Of a DNA stretch of 64,000 bases, positions 13,901-25,470 are shown in pieces. Position numbers and translations under genes: made by a program. Each line of letters starts with the position of its first letter. The first letter of the stretch is position 1. Under the pieces are notes generated by a model. That model saw nothing but the letters and a program-made list of their open reading frames with translations, was not told the origin of the DNA and made no database searches. The DNA is from Nipponacmea schrenckii (lineage: Eukaryota; Mollusca; Gastropoda; Lottiidae). Location: positions 13,113,398-13,177,397 of the forward strand of contig JAUJPP010000003.1 of the NCBI GenBank assembly GCA_030562195.1. Direction: 5' to 3'.

Positions 13901-16900
13901 TTGTTACAACTCCTTGCATTTTGTTCAAAACAAGGTTTGAAAAAGTCTAAAGATATTTATAACAATGTCTATAACTTACTTCAACTAATTTATTACCACA
14001 ATTTACAATTGGTTTTAGGAAACAGTATCAGATAGACTTTCAACATGTTCTCTGTCAGACTTTTCTGAAGGTCAGATCGGAAAACTACAGATACGAAAAT
14101 CAGGAAAAATTGAATTACTTATAGGTAATGTCAAATTAGATGTAACCTCTGGTACACCAAGTGGATTTTTGCAGGTAAATTTTTATACGCCCACATGGAA
14201 ATGTGGACGTATATTGCCGTAGCCCCTGCCCGTCCACGGTCTGTCCAATTTGTTGTATCCACAATAGAAGCAACAATTTTTATCCGATCTTAATGAAACT
14301 TGGTATATATGTATATATTGATGATATCTCTGTCAAGAAATCATCGCATGAACGGTTTTTGAGTTATTGCCCTTGACTTAGTAAAAACGCGTCAAATTTG
14401 GGTTGTATCCACGATAGAAGCTACAGTTTTTATCCGATCTTAATGAAACTTGGTATACATGTATATATTAAGGATATCTCGGTCAAGTTTGAAAATGGAA
14501 ATTTTCGCAGGAACGGTTTTTGAGTTATTGCCCTTGACTTAGTAAAAACGCGTCCAATTTGGGTTGTATCCACAATATAGGCTACAGTTTTTATCAGAAA
14601 TTCAAATTTGACGATTTTTTGATGAATAGTTTATGAGTTATTACCCTTGACTAAGTAAAATTGCGTAAAAATTCATTTTCTGTAGACACAATAGAAGCTA
14701 CAGTTATGGATTTTAATGAAACTTGGTATGAGCATTGGAATTGATAAGCGATAAATAGTTTTGGAGTTATTGCCCCTGCCTCTACCTTTGCTGAAGACAA
14801 AATACAAGCTACAATTTTCAATGGATTTAAATGAAAGTTGGTGTGAACATTGGAATTGATAAGACGACGGTCAAGTTCGAATTTGAAGATTTTGCGATGA
14901 ACAGTTTTTTAGTTATTGCCCTTGACTTAGTAAGATTGCATCAAAATTCTATTGTGGGTTCAATAGAAGCTACAATTTTCAATGGATTTTGATGAAACTT
15001 GGTGTTTTTGAGTTTTTGCCCTTGACTTCAATATCCATTTAGTGAATGTTTTTGAGTCATTGCTCTATTTATTTTTATACGCCCACATGGAAATGTGGAC
15101 GTATATTGCCGTCGCCCCTGTCCGTCTGTCCTTCTGTCGGTCCGTCCACATTTGTTGTATCCACGATAGAGGCTACAGTTTTTATCCGATCTTAATGAAA
15201 CTTGGTATACATGTATATATTGATGATATCTCAGTCAAGTTCAAAAATGGAAATTATCGCATGAACGGTTTTTGAGTTATTGCACTTGACTTAGTAAAAA
15301 CGCGTCAAATTTGGTTTGTATCCACAATAGAGGCTACAGTTTTTATCCGATCTTAATGAAACTTGGTATACATGTATATATTGATGATATCTCGGTCAAG
15401 TTCGAAAATGGAAATTTTCGCAGGAACGGTTTTTGAGTTATTGCCCTTGACTTAGTAAAAACGCGTCCAATTTGGGTTGTATCCACAATAGAGGCTTCAG
15501 TTTTTATCCGATCTTAATGAAACTTGGTATACATGTATATATTGATGATATCTCGGTCAAGTTCGAAAATGGAAATTATCACATGAACGGTTTTTGAGTT
15601 ATTGCCCTTGACTTAAAAAAATCTTGTCAAAATTTGGGTTGTATCCACAATAGAGGCTACAGTTTTTATCTGATCTTAATGAAACTTGGTATACATGTAT
15701 ATATTGATGATATCTCGGTCAAGTTCGAAAATAGAAATAATCGCTTGAGCGGTTTTTGAGTTATTGCCCTTGACTTAGTAAAAACGTGTCAAATTTGGGT
15801 TGTATCCACAATAGAGGCTACAGTTTTTATCCGATCTTAATGAAACTTGGTATACATGTATATATTAAGGATATCTAGGTCAAGTTCCAAAATGGAAATT
15901 ATCGCATTAACGGTTTTTGAGCGATTGCCCTTGACTTAGTAAAAGCGCGTCAAATTCGGGTTGTATCCACAATAGAAGCTACAGTTTTTATCCGATCTTA
16001 ATGAAACTTGTCACGTTTGAATTTGACAGTTTTTCAATGAATTATTTTAAGTTATTGCCCTTGACTTAGTAAAATTGCGTCAAAATTCTATTGTGGTTGC
16101 AATAAGAAGCTTTAATTTTCAAAGGATTTTGATGGAACTTGGTGTAAGCATCAGAATTGATAAGACATTAGTCAAGTTAGAATTTCTGACTTTTTATAAC
16201 AAATGGTTTTTGGGTTATTACCCTTGACTTAGTAAAATTGCATCAAAAATATTTGTGGGTGCAAAATAAGCTACAATTTTTTAATAGACTTGATGAAACT
16301 TGGTATGAGTATTGAAATAGATAAGATGGTGGTCAAGTTCTAATTTGACAATTTTCCATGAACAGTTTTTGAGTTTTTGCCCTTAACTTCAATATTAATT
16401 CAGTGAATTTTATTTGAGTTATTGCTTCATTTATTTTTCAAATTCAATACTGCCAGTGGGCGTATGTTACCTTGCCTGGCAAGCTATCTTTCAAATTCAA
16501 TGCTGCCAGTGGGCGTATGTTACCTTGCCTGGCAAGCTATCTTTTTATGGTTCTATTGCAATTTTTTTTTTTTTTTGTCACAGAGAAACCCCAGTCTTCA
16601 GGTTTTGCATTTTAAATACCTTCCCACAAACAAGCTTTTTATACGCCCACACATGAGTTATGTGTGTATATTGTTATCTATAGTGTGTGTGTTTGTCGGT
16701 CGTTATAGGTCAAGAGTTTAGCATAATTTTGAATAACTATGGTTTTTTGAATGTAAATTGACAGTACCAGTATTTGAAAGGAAATGAGTTATTATTAATT
16801 TATTGACAGTAATATATTGATATCTTATGTTTTTAGGAAGTGGTTTCACTTAATACAGCTAATGACACAGGATCTATGTGTGTTTTAGGTCATATTAAAC

Positions 16901-16947
16901 ATAGACTTATTTGTACACCTAACTTTGAATCACTACTAGATTCTTGA
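10992..16947 (+). CDS. POLR3D: DNA-directed RNA polymerase III subunit RPC4
   Basis: Nine exons: 10992-11074, 11449-11550, 12034-12191, 12376-12485, 13030-13153, 13375-13512, 13734-13858, 14019-14174, 16837-16947 (TGA). Together 1,107 nt, 368 aa; phases agree at every junction. Diagnostic blocks: DLTLGGV (37-43), an RG-rich run (82-91), QSHSIFEQGP (97-106), acidic/Lys stretches with KIKEE (152-215), LIFFQLPDTLPG (about 243-254), and a C-terminal RPC4 domain with SEGQIGKLQIRKSGK and LGHIKHRLICTPNFESLLD. Family knowledge: RPC4 pairs with RPC5 (POLR3E) in a TFIIF-like subcomplex of nuclear Pol III, acting in initiation, termination and reinitiation on tRNA and 5S rRNA genes. Intron 8 is enlarged by a transposable repeat. 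AATAAA directly follows the stop (16948-16953), implying a very short 3' UTR. Length is slightly below the ~398 aa of the human protein. Confidence 0.96.
11681..11866. repeat. MITE-like dispersed repeat, copy 2
   Basis: In POLR3D intron 2. TTAAAGGGAAACTGC at the left and TTATCTCTTTAAA at the right are approximate inverted termini. Central blocks match the copy at 10400-10703. About 190 bp. Confidence 0.6.
14184..16560 (+). mobile_element. Satellite-carrying transposable repeat in POLR3D intron 8
   Basis: Begins TATACGCCCACATGG with an adjacent imperfect inverted copy (ATGTGGACGTATA), so the terminus can form a hairpin. The same start recurs at 15076, giving two copies in tandem. The interior is a ~161-bp tandem unit containing TTGTATCCACAATAGAGG, AACTTGGTATACATG and GAGTTATTGCCCTTGACTT; units begin near 15154, 15315, 15476 and 15638. 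The end module, ending TTGCCTGGCAAGCTATCTT, appears twice at about 16440-16545. No intact transposase ORF is present, so mobility would need outside enzymes. Class is not assignable from sequence alone. Confidence 0.75.
16636..16700 (+). repeat. Truncated start of the same satellite-carrying element
   Basis: TTTTATACGCCCACACATGAG followed by a GTGTGTATATTG inverted partner matches the left terminus seen at 14184 and 15076. It runs out after a few tens of bases into unrelated intron sequence. Confidence 0.5.
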
Positions 16948-16953
16948 AATAAA
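16948..16953 (+). terminator. Poly(A) signal of POLR3D
   Basis: AATAAA begins the base after the TGA stop. If used, the 3' UTR would be only about 20-30 nt; another AATAAA lies near 17040. Confidence 0.4.
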
Positions 16954-17176
16954 ATTGTTTGAAGAATGAAAAGCTTAACCCTGTGTTATTTCTATGTGAA
17001 CTGGTCAGCTTGTGAAAGACTATTGAACTTGGATCCTCAAATAAAAGAAAATGTCATCCTTAAACCAAATTAAATCGAATTACAAAGTAAAAATTTAGTT
17101 CCAAAAGCACACTGAACTGGATTGACTGATAAGGTAGTAAACAAGAAAACAGTAAATATTGTGGGTGAATAAATGA

Positions 17177-17182
17177 TTTATT
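17177..17182 (-). terminator. Poly(A) signal of YARS2
   Basis: AATAAA on the minus strand, 27 nt past the stop codon. The site is short and AT-rich DNA produces such hexamers by chance, so it is only a candidate. Confidence 0.4.
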
Positions 17183-17208
17183 ATTGATATAACAAGAGTA
17201 CATGTTAT

Positions 17209-20200
17209 TTATCTATCTGACCATTTCAACATGTAATGGTTCTTCTTCCCTGAAAGATATAAAAATTTTAATTAATGAAGCATAGTAAGGATAGTAACCA
17301 ACAATTCTAAAAGACAACTGAACACCTTAACTTTGTGTTTGGCATATGAAAAAAACGTTAATACCATGACCTCTTGAAAGATATTCTCACACTGTGTACA
17401 GAAATAGACACCATACCTAGCATCAGGTTATATATCCAATATAAAACACTGAGAGTAAACTCATCAGGAACTTTATATGAAAAAGGGAATAAAGTTAGGA
17501 ATCAACCTACCTAACTGAATCATAGTTATATTATTCTGTAATATATGTTTATCATCTATTGTTATGTTCTCATTAACACGTTCATAATTAATATGTAAAC
17601 CGCCTGAGTTTAATATTTTATCAAAATGTACTGAAAATGATACATAGTTATCTATTATAATATATTTACAAAACATTTTCATTAACTTTTATATTTATTG
17701 TAGAGTATTAAATACAAGACCATTTCTTTAATCAATGTTAGAGCAAGCTATCTCAGATGTGACAACTATTTTTCATCTTACACTTATATATGACAGAAGA
17801 GGAACCTGACATCAGATTGAAGTCTCTTAATATTGAATCTTAAGATACACTTACTAGGATTAACCTTTAAGTATTTGATACAGAACTGTTTTATATTAGT
17901 TTTATCTGATATTGGTACTTCAGTCACTAATGATTCTGGTGAATGTTGTAGATCATCTTCAGTTAATGTCTTTAACAATTCTACTGTTCCACCAAATAAT
18001 ATATCGGTCCATTTCTTAGCTGTATTTAATCCTTTTTCTACACAAAACATCTTATTAATTAACAAGCAATAGGAAGTTAATGTACCGGTAAATTCTTTGA
18101 GCAAGACAATGTTACAGTGCAATGACTAATTTTGAAAGAATAGATAATACCAACCTCCATGAACAAGTAAAATAATATTCTCTCCTATTCTTTTCTGAGC
18201 TAACCTTTTATGAGGAGCACTCTACAAACAGTAGAAAATTAATAACAAATATATTATGATAGACCTTGGTCATATACTACAGAATTATCACTTAAAGACT
18301 ATTTAACCAAAAAAATATAAAATAAAACTCATCTACTGCTATATATGGACAGTAATATAAGTTTTTAGCAGACTAACTTTTCATCATCACTGGTTAAAAT
18401 ATTTCCAAATTTTTGCTGAGAAAAAAAAAGGCCATGCAGTCTAATTAAAATAAGACTAAACTGTCTCTTAGTTTTTTTGTCATTAGCTTGTATTATTAAT
18501 GTAGCATTCCTCCAAATTACATTTTGAACTAAACCGATGACCTCCTAACCTGATAACCAATCAAATTTCTAAGCTCTCCAGTGCTGGGTTTTTGTGATAT
18601 GAACAAGAGTTTATCAAGTCCAATTCAACTGAACATGCCATTTCAAATGGATATTTCAAATTATTTGATCGGTAGAGGTCATCAGTTAAGGTCAAATGGT
18701 TATCGGGACGAATGTTACAAAATGCCCTCGTTAAGACACTAACTGTAGTGGCTTCATAAAAAATAAAAGTAATAAAAAAAAATATTTTGTCTAATTTTAA
18801 TGAAACTGAAAATGTATGTTTTGCCACAACTATACCGCCAACCCAATTAGATAGAAACATACCTGATGTTCTTCTAATATCTGAGAAATTTCTTGGTCAG
18901 ATAGAAATGTAAACAATTTTAAATATTCTTCAACATCCGAATCAGCAAAATTGAAGAAATACTGTAAATAGAGGAGAAGTTATAACCTCATAAATCCACA
19001 ATTCTGTTAATTGCTCTGTACAATTTATCAATTAGATTAACACAACATTTTGGTGTATATAAATGTCATTTTCAGTTGCTTGGATTAAAACTGAAGGTCA
19101 TTCTTTCTGTGTTTAAACAATGGTGCTAAATGAGGTTCAATTTTTAAGCATCTGTTTCTACAAACTGGTTAGTTACCTGATATAGTTGAAAAGGTGATGT
19201 TTTAACAGGATCTAACCATAAAGAATTACCAGCAGATTTACCCAGTTTCTCACCTGTACATGATGTTATTAAAGGTATAGTCAGACCTAAAATAATGTTA
19301 AAATAATTATTATACGTCTTACCTTTTTTCCTTGTCATGATAATTTGATGTAATCATTTGTACTCTAAGAATGTGTTTAAATATTATCCAACCATACTTA
19401 CCAAAAAATCTTTCCTTATCAACTTGTTTAAATAGAAAATCAAAGCCTGCTGTGATATTACCTATCTGATCTGAACCACCAATCTACAATGATTCATTTA
19501 CAAACTGTAAACTATTTGAGGACCCTTATTGTTGCTTGGGCCTTTTATATATGTAAAATTATTTTACCAGGCAAGGTAATATACGCCCACTGGCAGCATT
19601 TATTCAAAATCAATTCAAAATTGTTCTTTCTAGAGTGTTTACGAGTTAACGCGTTTTCAAAAACAAGGTCAATAACTTGTACTAAATATTTTTCGATTTT
19701 CAATAGGGTTCATCCTTGGGAGACAACAAATAACACAGCCAAGTTACATCAAAATCCATTAAAAATTTTTCTTTCTAGAGTGTTTACAAGCTAAAATTGA
19801 ACGTGTTTTCAAGAACAAGGGCTATAACTGACACTAAATATTTCTATTTATTTGATTTATAATAGGGTTCATCCTTGGGTAAAAACAAATACTCAAGCCA
19901 AAGTTAATCAAAATCCATTAAGAATAGTTCTTTCTAGAATGTTTACAAGCTAAAATTGAATGCGTTTTCAAGAACAAGGGCAGTAACTCATACTAAAAAA
20001 TTTTTTGATTTCGCTGATTTTCAATAGGGTTCATCCTTTAGTTATAACACACTCTCACACCAAGTTTCATCGAAATCCATCAAGAATTGTGCCATGTAGA
20101 GTGTTTACGAGACAAAAATCGAACACGTTTAAAAGAACAAGGGCACTAATTCATATTAGATAATTTTCAATTAGGCTCATTCCTTGCGATATCCAACAAT

Positions 20201-23200
20201 TTCAGTGAGTTTTGTCAACATTGGTCATGAATTGTACCTTCTAGACTGTTTATTAGCCAAAAAGTTAAACCCGTTTTCAAACACAAGGGCAATAACTGAC
20301 ACTAAATATATTCCGATTTATTTGATTTTCAAAAAGGTTCATCCTTGGGTAAAAACAAATACTCAAGCCAAGTTTTATCAAAATCCATTAAGAATTGTTC
20401 TTTCTAGAGTGTTTACAAACACAAGGGCAATAACTGATACTAAATATTTTTCGATTTAATTGAATTTCAATAGGGTTCATCCTTAGGTGATTACAAATAC
20501 TCATGCCAAGTTATGTCAAAATCGCTCAAGAATTGTGACTTGTAGAGTGTTTACAAGGCAAAAATCCAACACATTTTATAGAACAAGGGCAATAATTCCT
20601 ATTAAATATATTTCGATATGTGCTATTTTCAAAAGGGTTCATTCTTGGGTGATATTAAACAATTTCAGCAAGTTTCGTCAAAATCAAATCCAAGAATTCC
20701 AGGAATTTTTTTCGGAATCATACCAAAATCAATAGGGGTCTTCATTGAATGATAATAAACATGTATACCAAGTTTCAAGAAAATCCAATGAAACCTGTAG
20801 TCTCCACAGTGTCCACAAACAATTATTGACAGACGGATGACAAACAGTACAATTCGAAATTCCAAGTCCCAGAATTCCAGGAATTTTTTTCAGAATCATA
20901 TCAAAATCAATAGGGTTCTTCCTTGGATGGTTATAAACAAATATACCAAGTTACAAAAAGATTCATAAAAAAATGGAGTCTCTACAGTGTCCACAAGCTT
21001 TTGTTATCAAACAGAACAATTTGAAATTCAAAGTTCAAGAATTCCAGGAATTTTTTTCGGAATCATACCAAAATCGATAGGGGTCTTCGTTGAATGGTAA
21101 TAAACATGTATACCAAGTTTCAAGAAGATCCAATAAAAACTGTAGTCTCTACAGTGTCCACAAACAATTGTTGACAGACGGATGAGAAACAGTACATTCG
21201 AAATTCCAAGTTTCAGAATTCCAGGAATTTTTTTCAGAATCATATCAAAATCAATAGGGGTCTTCCTTGGATGGTAATAAACAAATATACCAAGTTACAA
21301 AAAGATTCATAAAGAAATGGAGTCTCTACAGTGTCCACAAGCTTTTGTTTACAAACAGAACAATTTGAAATTCAAGAATTCCAGGAATTTTTTTCGAAAT
21401 CATACCAAAATCGATAGGGTTCTTCCTTGAGTGATTATAAACAAGTATACCAAGTTTCAAGAAATTCCAATAAAAACTGTAGTCTCTACAGTGTCCACAA
21501 ACAATTGTTGACAGACGGACCAACGGACCAACGGACCGACGGACCGACGGACAGGGGCGACAACAATATACGTCCACATTTCTATGTGGGCGTATAAAAA
21601 TTATTTTAAGAAGTAATGGAACTGTTAGAAAATCAAATAATTTCTTCCAAGGAGTATTTTCAAGTATAACACCCAGGCATCTTTCAAACACAGCTGTTCG
21701 TAGATGAAGTGAGACAGAATGATTGAGTCTGTTGATATATATTTACAATACACAATGAGAAGAAGGATTGTCACTTGAAGTAACTTTATCAGCAAACATG
21801 TAAATAATTCTGAGAAATATTAGTACCTATAGTAATTATTAGAACTGCACTGCAGGTTAAGCAACTGATTTACATACATCTGGTCCAACAGACACAATCT
21901 AATCTTTTAATATTAAGAGCAAACAAATAGAGCCAGTGAGAATGTATCACATAAAATCATTGAAACTTACTTGAATGGTACATTTGTAGTTTTTATAAAG
22001 TTGATACCAGTCATAAGATTGAAATATCTGATAGGTAAATTCAGAAAAACTCATACCTTCTGGTTTTGACAAACGACTCTGTACACTGAGAGACAAGAAA
22101 TACAACCATAATTGAGGAATGATTACACATTTTAAATTAAAATATTTGGTTTAAAGAAAATTTTTATATCCTAAATAAGTAGGCTACTGCAAACAATTTT
22201 ACATTCTATAAAGCAAAGGAAGATCAATATTATACTAACCTACTTTTGTTCAACATAGAACTCATTCTAAACTTTTTACCTTCCTCTGATAAAAAATCTA
22301 TCACATTTTTGTTTTGATACCAGCTAATATTATTTACAATCCTGTGGAATAAATAAGCTAGTGTTAATTTCTTCTCAAATTAAATCTAATGTAAAAACTA
22401 GTGAAATAAAACTTCAACAGCTTAACAAAATACTTAAATTACTGAATGTATCAAATCATACTAGCAGCATGAGCTGTTACTAAAACAGTCACTAAAACAT
22501 TTTTTAAAGACATAGAGCATATATAACTAAACTATATATTAAAATATAATATCAGATTATACCCACTAAAACACGGATGCTTCCTATTGAAATCGTACAA
22601 CATGCAGAATTTACCTGATGTTCTCCAAATTGTGAGATTTAGGTAGAAAATAAGTTGAATGATTATCAAAGACTCGTTGCAGATTTTCAATGAGTTTCTC
22701 AACATTTCTTTCAACACTATGTAAGTCTATGTGATCTCTTTCTTTAGTTCTACCACTTGGATCGCCTATTTGAGCAGTAGCACCACCAACCTAATATCAT
22801 AAAAGAAAAAAATGAAGAATAAAATCTATGCTCAAAATTAAAGGCAAATCTGTCTAACACATAAATATTGAAAGTAGAGAAAGCATGGAAATGAATTTGG
22901 GTTGGTTTGTAGATCACAAGTTATAATTCAAGCAGATGCTGATATCAGAAAACGAGGTGTTAGTAGTCATAGTTTTTGATGCTTAGTTTGGTTCAATTCA
23001 ATAATTATTGGTTTGGTTGTTGAGAATTTGTGAGCTCTGGTCGGTCGAATGACATGGCGGTGAACCTCTGCCCTGGGTGGTGTGACGGCCTTATATAGTA
23101 CCAAGTATTTATATCAGTGAATCACAATAACTATTTGTCAAAAAAATAAAGAAAACTTAGATATGCTTACCAAAGCTATAGCCTTATGACCATATCTATG

Positions 23201-24558
23201 TGCATGAATAAGACCAATTATAGCTAATAGATTACCAATATGTAAACTATCTGCTGTTGGATCAAAACCACAATAAATACACTGAGTTTTTGATAATTTA
23301 TCATATAATGCAGGATCGCTAAAATACAAATTTTCTTTTTTTAGCTGCAGTAGGCCTACCAGTATTTGAAATAGCATGCACATAAACAAAAAAGTACCGG
23401 TAATTTTAATCTTATAAAATGAACCTATTTCAGTAGTATATATATAACAATAACTTTTTGCTGGGTTGCTTAGTCTAATCGTCTGACCAACAGAATCTTT
23501 TAAGAATAGAATCAAGATATCATCTGTAATCCTTGTAATTCCTATCAAATTTATACTCCGGACAGTTTAATATTCTCTTTGCTTCAAGCAAATATTTATA
23601 AAATTCCTTGTAACCGGAAGATAAGGCTTCTTTCTTGATAGTTCCAACCACTCTACCAATGCCAGAAGACTTACCCATTTTCAGGATGTACATATTGAAA
23701 CAATCCTCTTGATTTCACATCTAATAAGTTACCCACAGCAAAAGTAGATGATGAAAACCTTCTAATTAACCTACAGAATTTTATAATAAATAAACAAATA
23801 ATGAACTTTGTGAGTTCTTTAACTAGCAAAGCCTGTACTGTAGCACAGAAGCCTGACAGGAGTAATTATAAAATCTTTATCTTGATCCTGTATCTTTATC
23901 CCATATCACCCCTTACCCATTTACATCCTACCACTTAAGCCACTTCAAAAATTATAGCAGTTCAAGGTTTAAATTCTGTTTAGGATTCAGTCTTCAATTG
24001 TCTCTTTCTTATGGTGCACATTATGTTTCATCATTTTCACCATTTATTAGGCCTATTTCAGGATAAATGCCTAGCTTTTTCATATCGTTTATATAACAAG
24101 GCTTATTTTTCTTAAATGCAATAAAAACATATGGGGAAAAGACAAAAGGGGAAATAGATTGGGCCTGATATGGGTAGAAAGACAAATTAAACAAAACGAA
24201 AAAAACCATCTTAACCCCTGCCCATGGATTCATAGGCTAGAGGCAAGCCTATTAACTCTTTGAGTTTGAGCCATTTTATTAAGAGATGTCAGTAAAATTC
24301 CTTAAGTACCATAAGTCATGAAGAAATTAATTGTGTCCTCAGAATATTTTATTTCAGTTTGGAATTTAGAGACACCAAAGTAACTCTGATCATTGTCTAT
24401 GTACGGTACTTCATATTTTCACGTTTGCCAACATGTCATACTTTAACTAAAAGAGATGGTAATGTTATCATAGCTCTGTAAAGTAGGAAAACAAACTTTC
24501 TAAGCGAGTTATGAACTTGGTAATTCTTCAACGTCTTAGTAATCATGGGCGCAGCCAT
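17209..24558 (-). CDS. YARS2: Tyrosyl-tRNA synthetase, mitochondrial
   Basis: Thirteen exons: 24558..24497, 23770..23675, 23318..23171, 22790..22615, 22341..22240, 22085..21971, 19483..19402, 19286..19177, 18961..18863, 18221..18155, 18037..17855, 17630..17511, 17249..17209 (TAA). 1,401 nt, 466 aa; every junction phase is consistent. Class I synthetase signatures: [14 protein letters not shown] (HIGH box at 79-82), [13 protein letters not shown] (104-116), [10 protein letters not shown] (234-243) and KLGKS (274-278, the KMSKS equivalent). The tail ending HYMLKWSDR matches the C-terminal S4-like tRNA-binding region. It charges mitochondrial tRNA-Tyr. Exon 1 is the least certain: it gives a Lys/Arg-bearing start ([14 protein letters not shown]) and joins in phase to [11 protein letters not shown], together resembling a mitochondrial presequence. 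The intron between 21971 and 19483 holds a 2.03-kb repeat insertion. Confidence 0.95.
19567..21596 (-). mobile_element. Satellite-carrying element in YARS2 intron 6, with target duplication
   Basis: Flanked by identical 12-mers AAAATTATTTTA at 19555-19566 and 21597-21608, which bounds the insertion at 2,030 bp. On the minus strand it starts TATACGCCCACAT (hairpin with ATGTGGACGTATA) and ends CCAGTGGGCGTATATTACC then TTGCCTGG, the same termini as the POLR3D insertion. The interior has two satellite blocks. One has units with GTTCATCCTTGGG and TAGAGTGTTTACAA (19600-20650). The other has units of about 160-180 bp with AATTCCAGGAATTTTTTTC, at 20695, 20873, 21040, 21220 and 21377. GGACCGACGGACC runs lie next to one end. 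There is no coding capacity. Confidence 0.8.
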
Positions 24559-25470
24559 TTTGTAAAGGGGAGTAACTAACGTCAGACCACACTGGCGAAA
24601 TAATAATCAATTATTTGATAATATAATACAGTACATTTATTAAGCAAATGTGAGTTACAAATTAAAAAAAAATGGTCATCTTATACAGAACTATTTCTAT
24701 GACAACTTCATTAAAGTATCCAATCATCATCGGCGAAATTCTATTGCATAATGATCACAGAAAAATGATTAGTTAACAAGACAGATACTTCAATTTTGTC
24801 TTATTTAAGAAAAAAAAAATAACAAAAGTTTTCAAAAACCTACATTATTTACATCGATAAAATATAAATTGACCTACTTATCACATTATAATAATAACTT
24901 TATCACTGATTCATAATAATTTCCAATCTATGTACATTTACAAACTAACAATACCAACAAACAAGTTATCTTTAACAATATAATCATTTAAAACAAAATA
25001 GTTATTAAACTGTTCAGCTGATTAGATGGTTAATATTTCATAAAATTTTTTACAATGACCAGGTGAAAAAAAAAAAAAGTGAAGTTCAGTCCAGTTCACA
25101 AGATTAATTTAAAGTTAAAAATTTATTTTAGTACTGTCTCTCATATGTATAAATGAAAAGATATAATAACACTGTATCAAATAATTTTACCTAAGTTAAT
25201 ACACCTATCAATGAATTTTTCAACATTAATAAATTTCAACAATGCATTTTGAAGGTTATTTTTGCACTATATTTTAAATGGTTTAATATCTATACTTCAT
25301 AAAAAGTTCACATATTTTTGATAAGAAAAAGTTCATTTGTTTTCATAATAACTTAGACTACACAGAAGAATTCTGTCATAAATATATTATTTTTGAGCAT
25401 ATATCCACAAATTAAATTTTTGATAAAATATTGCAATAATTAATATCTTAATCAGATATGTTAACATAAA
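23771..25470. other. YARS2 intron 1, YARS2/WBP2 intergenic DNA and WBP2 3' UTR
   Basis: YARS2 intron 1 runs from 24496 to 23771. From 24559 to 25470 there is AT-rich intergenic DNA that probably includes the WBP2 3' UTR. The open frame at 24021..24233 has no domain signal. Nothing else was recognised. Confidence 0.5.

Noticed and set aside
18561..18860. 99-aa frame in a YARS2 intron
   Set aside because: Entirely intronic between two well-supported exons and without domain signal.
20184..20735. Open frames in the YARS2 intron
   Set aside because: Chance frames through satellite units; no domain and frame changes from unit to unit.
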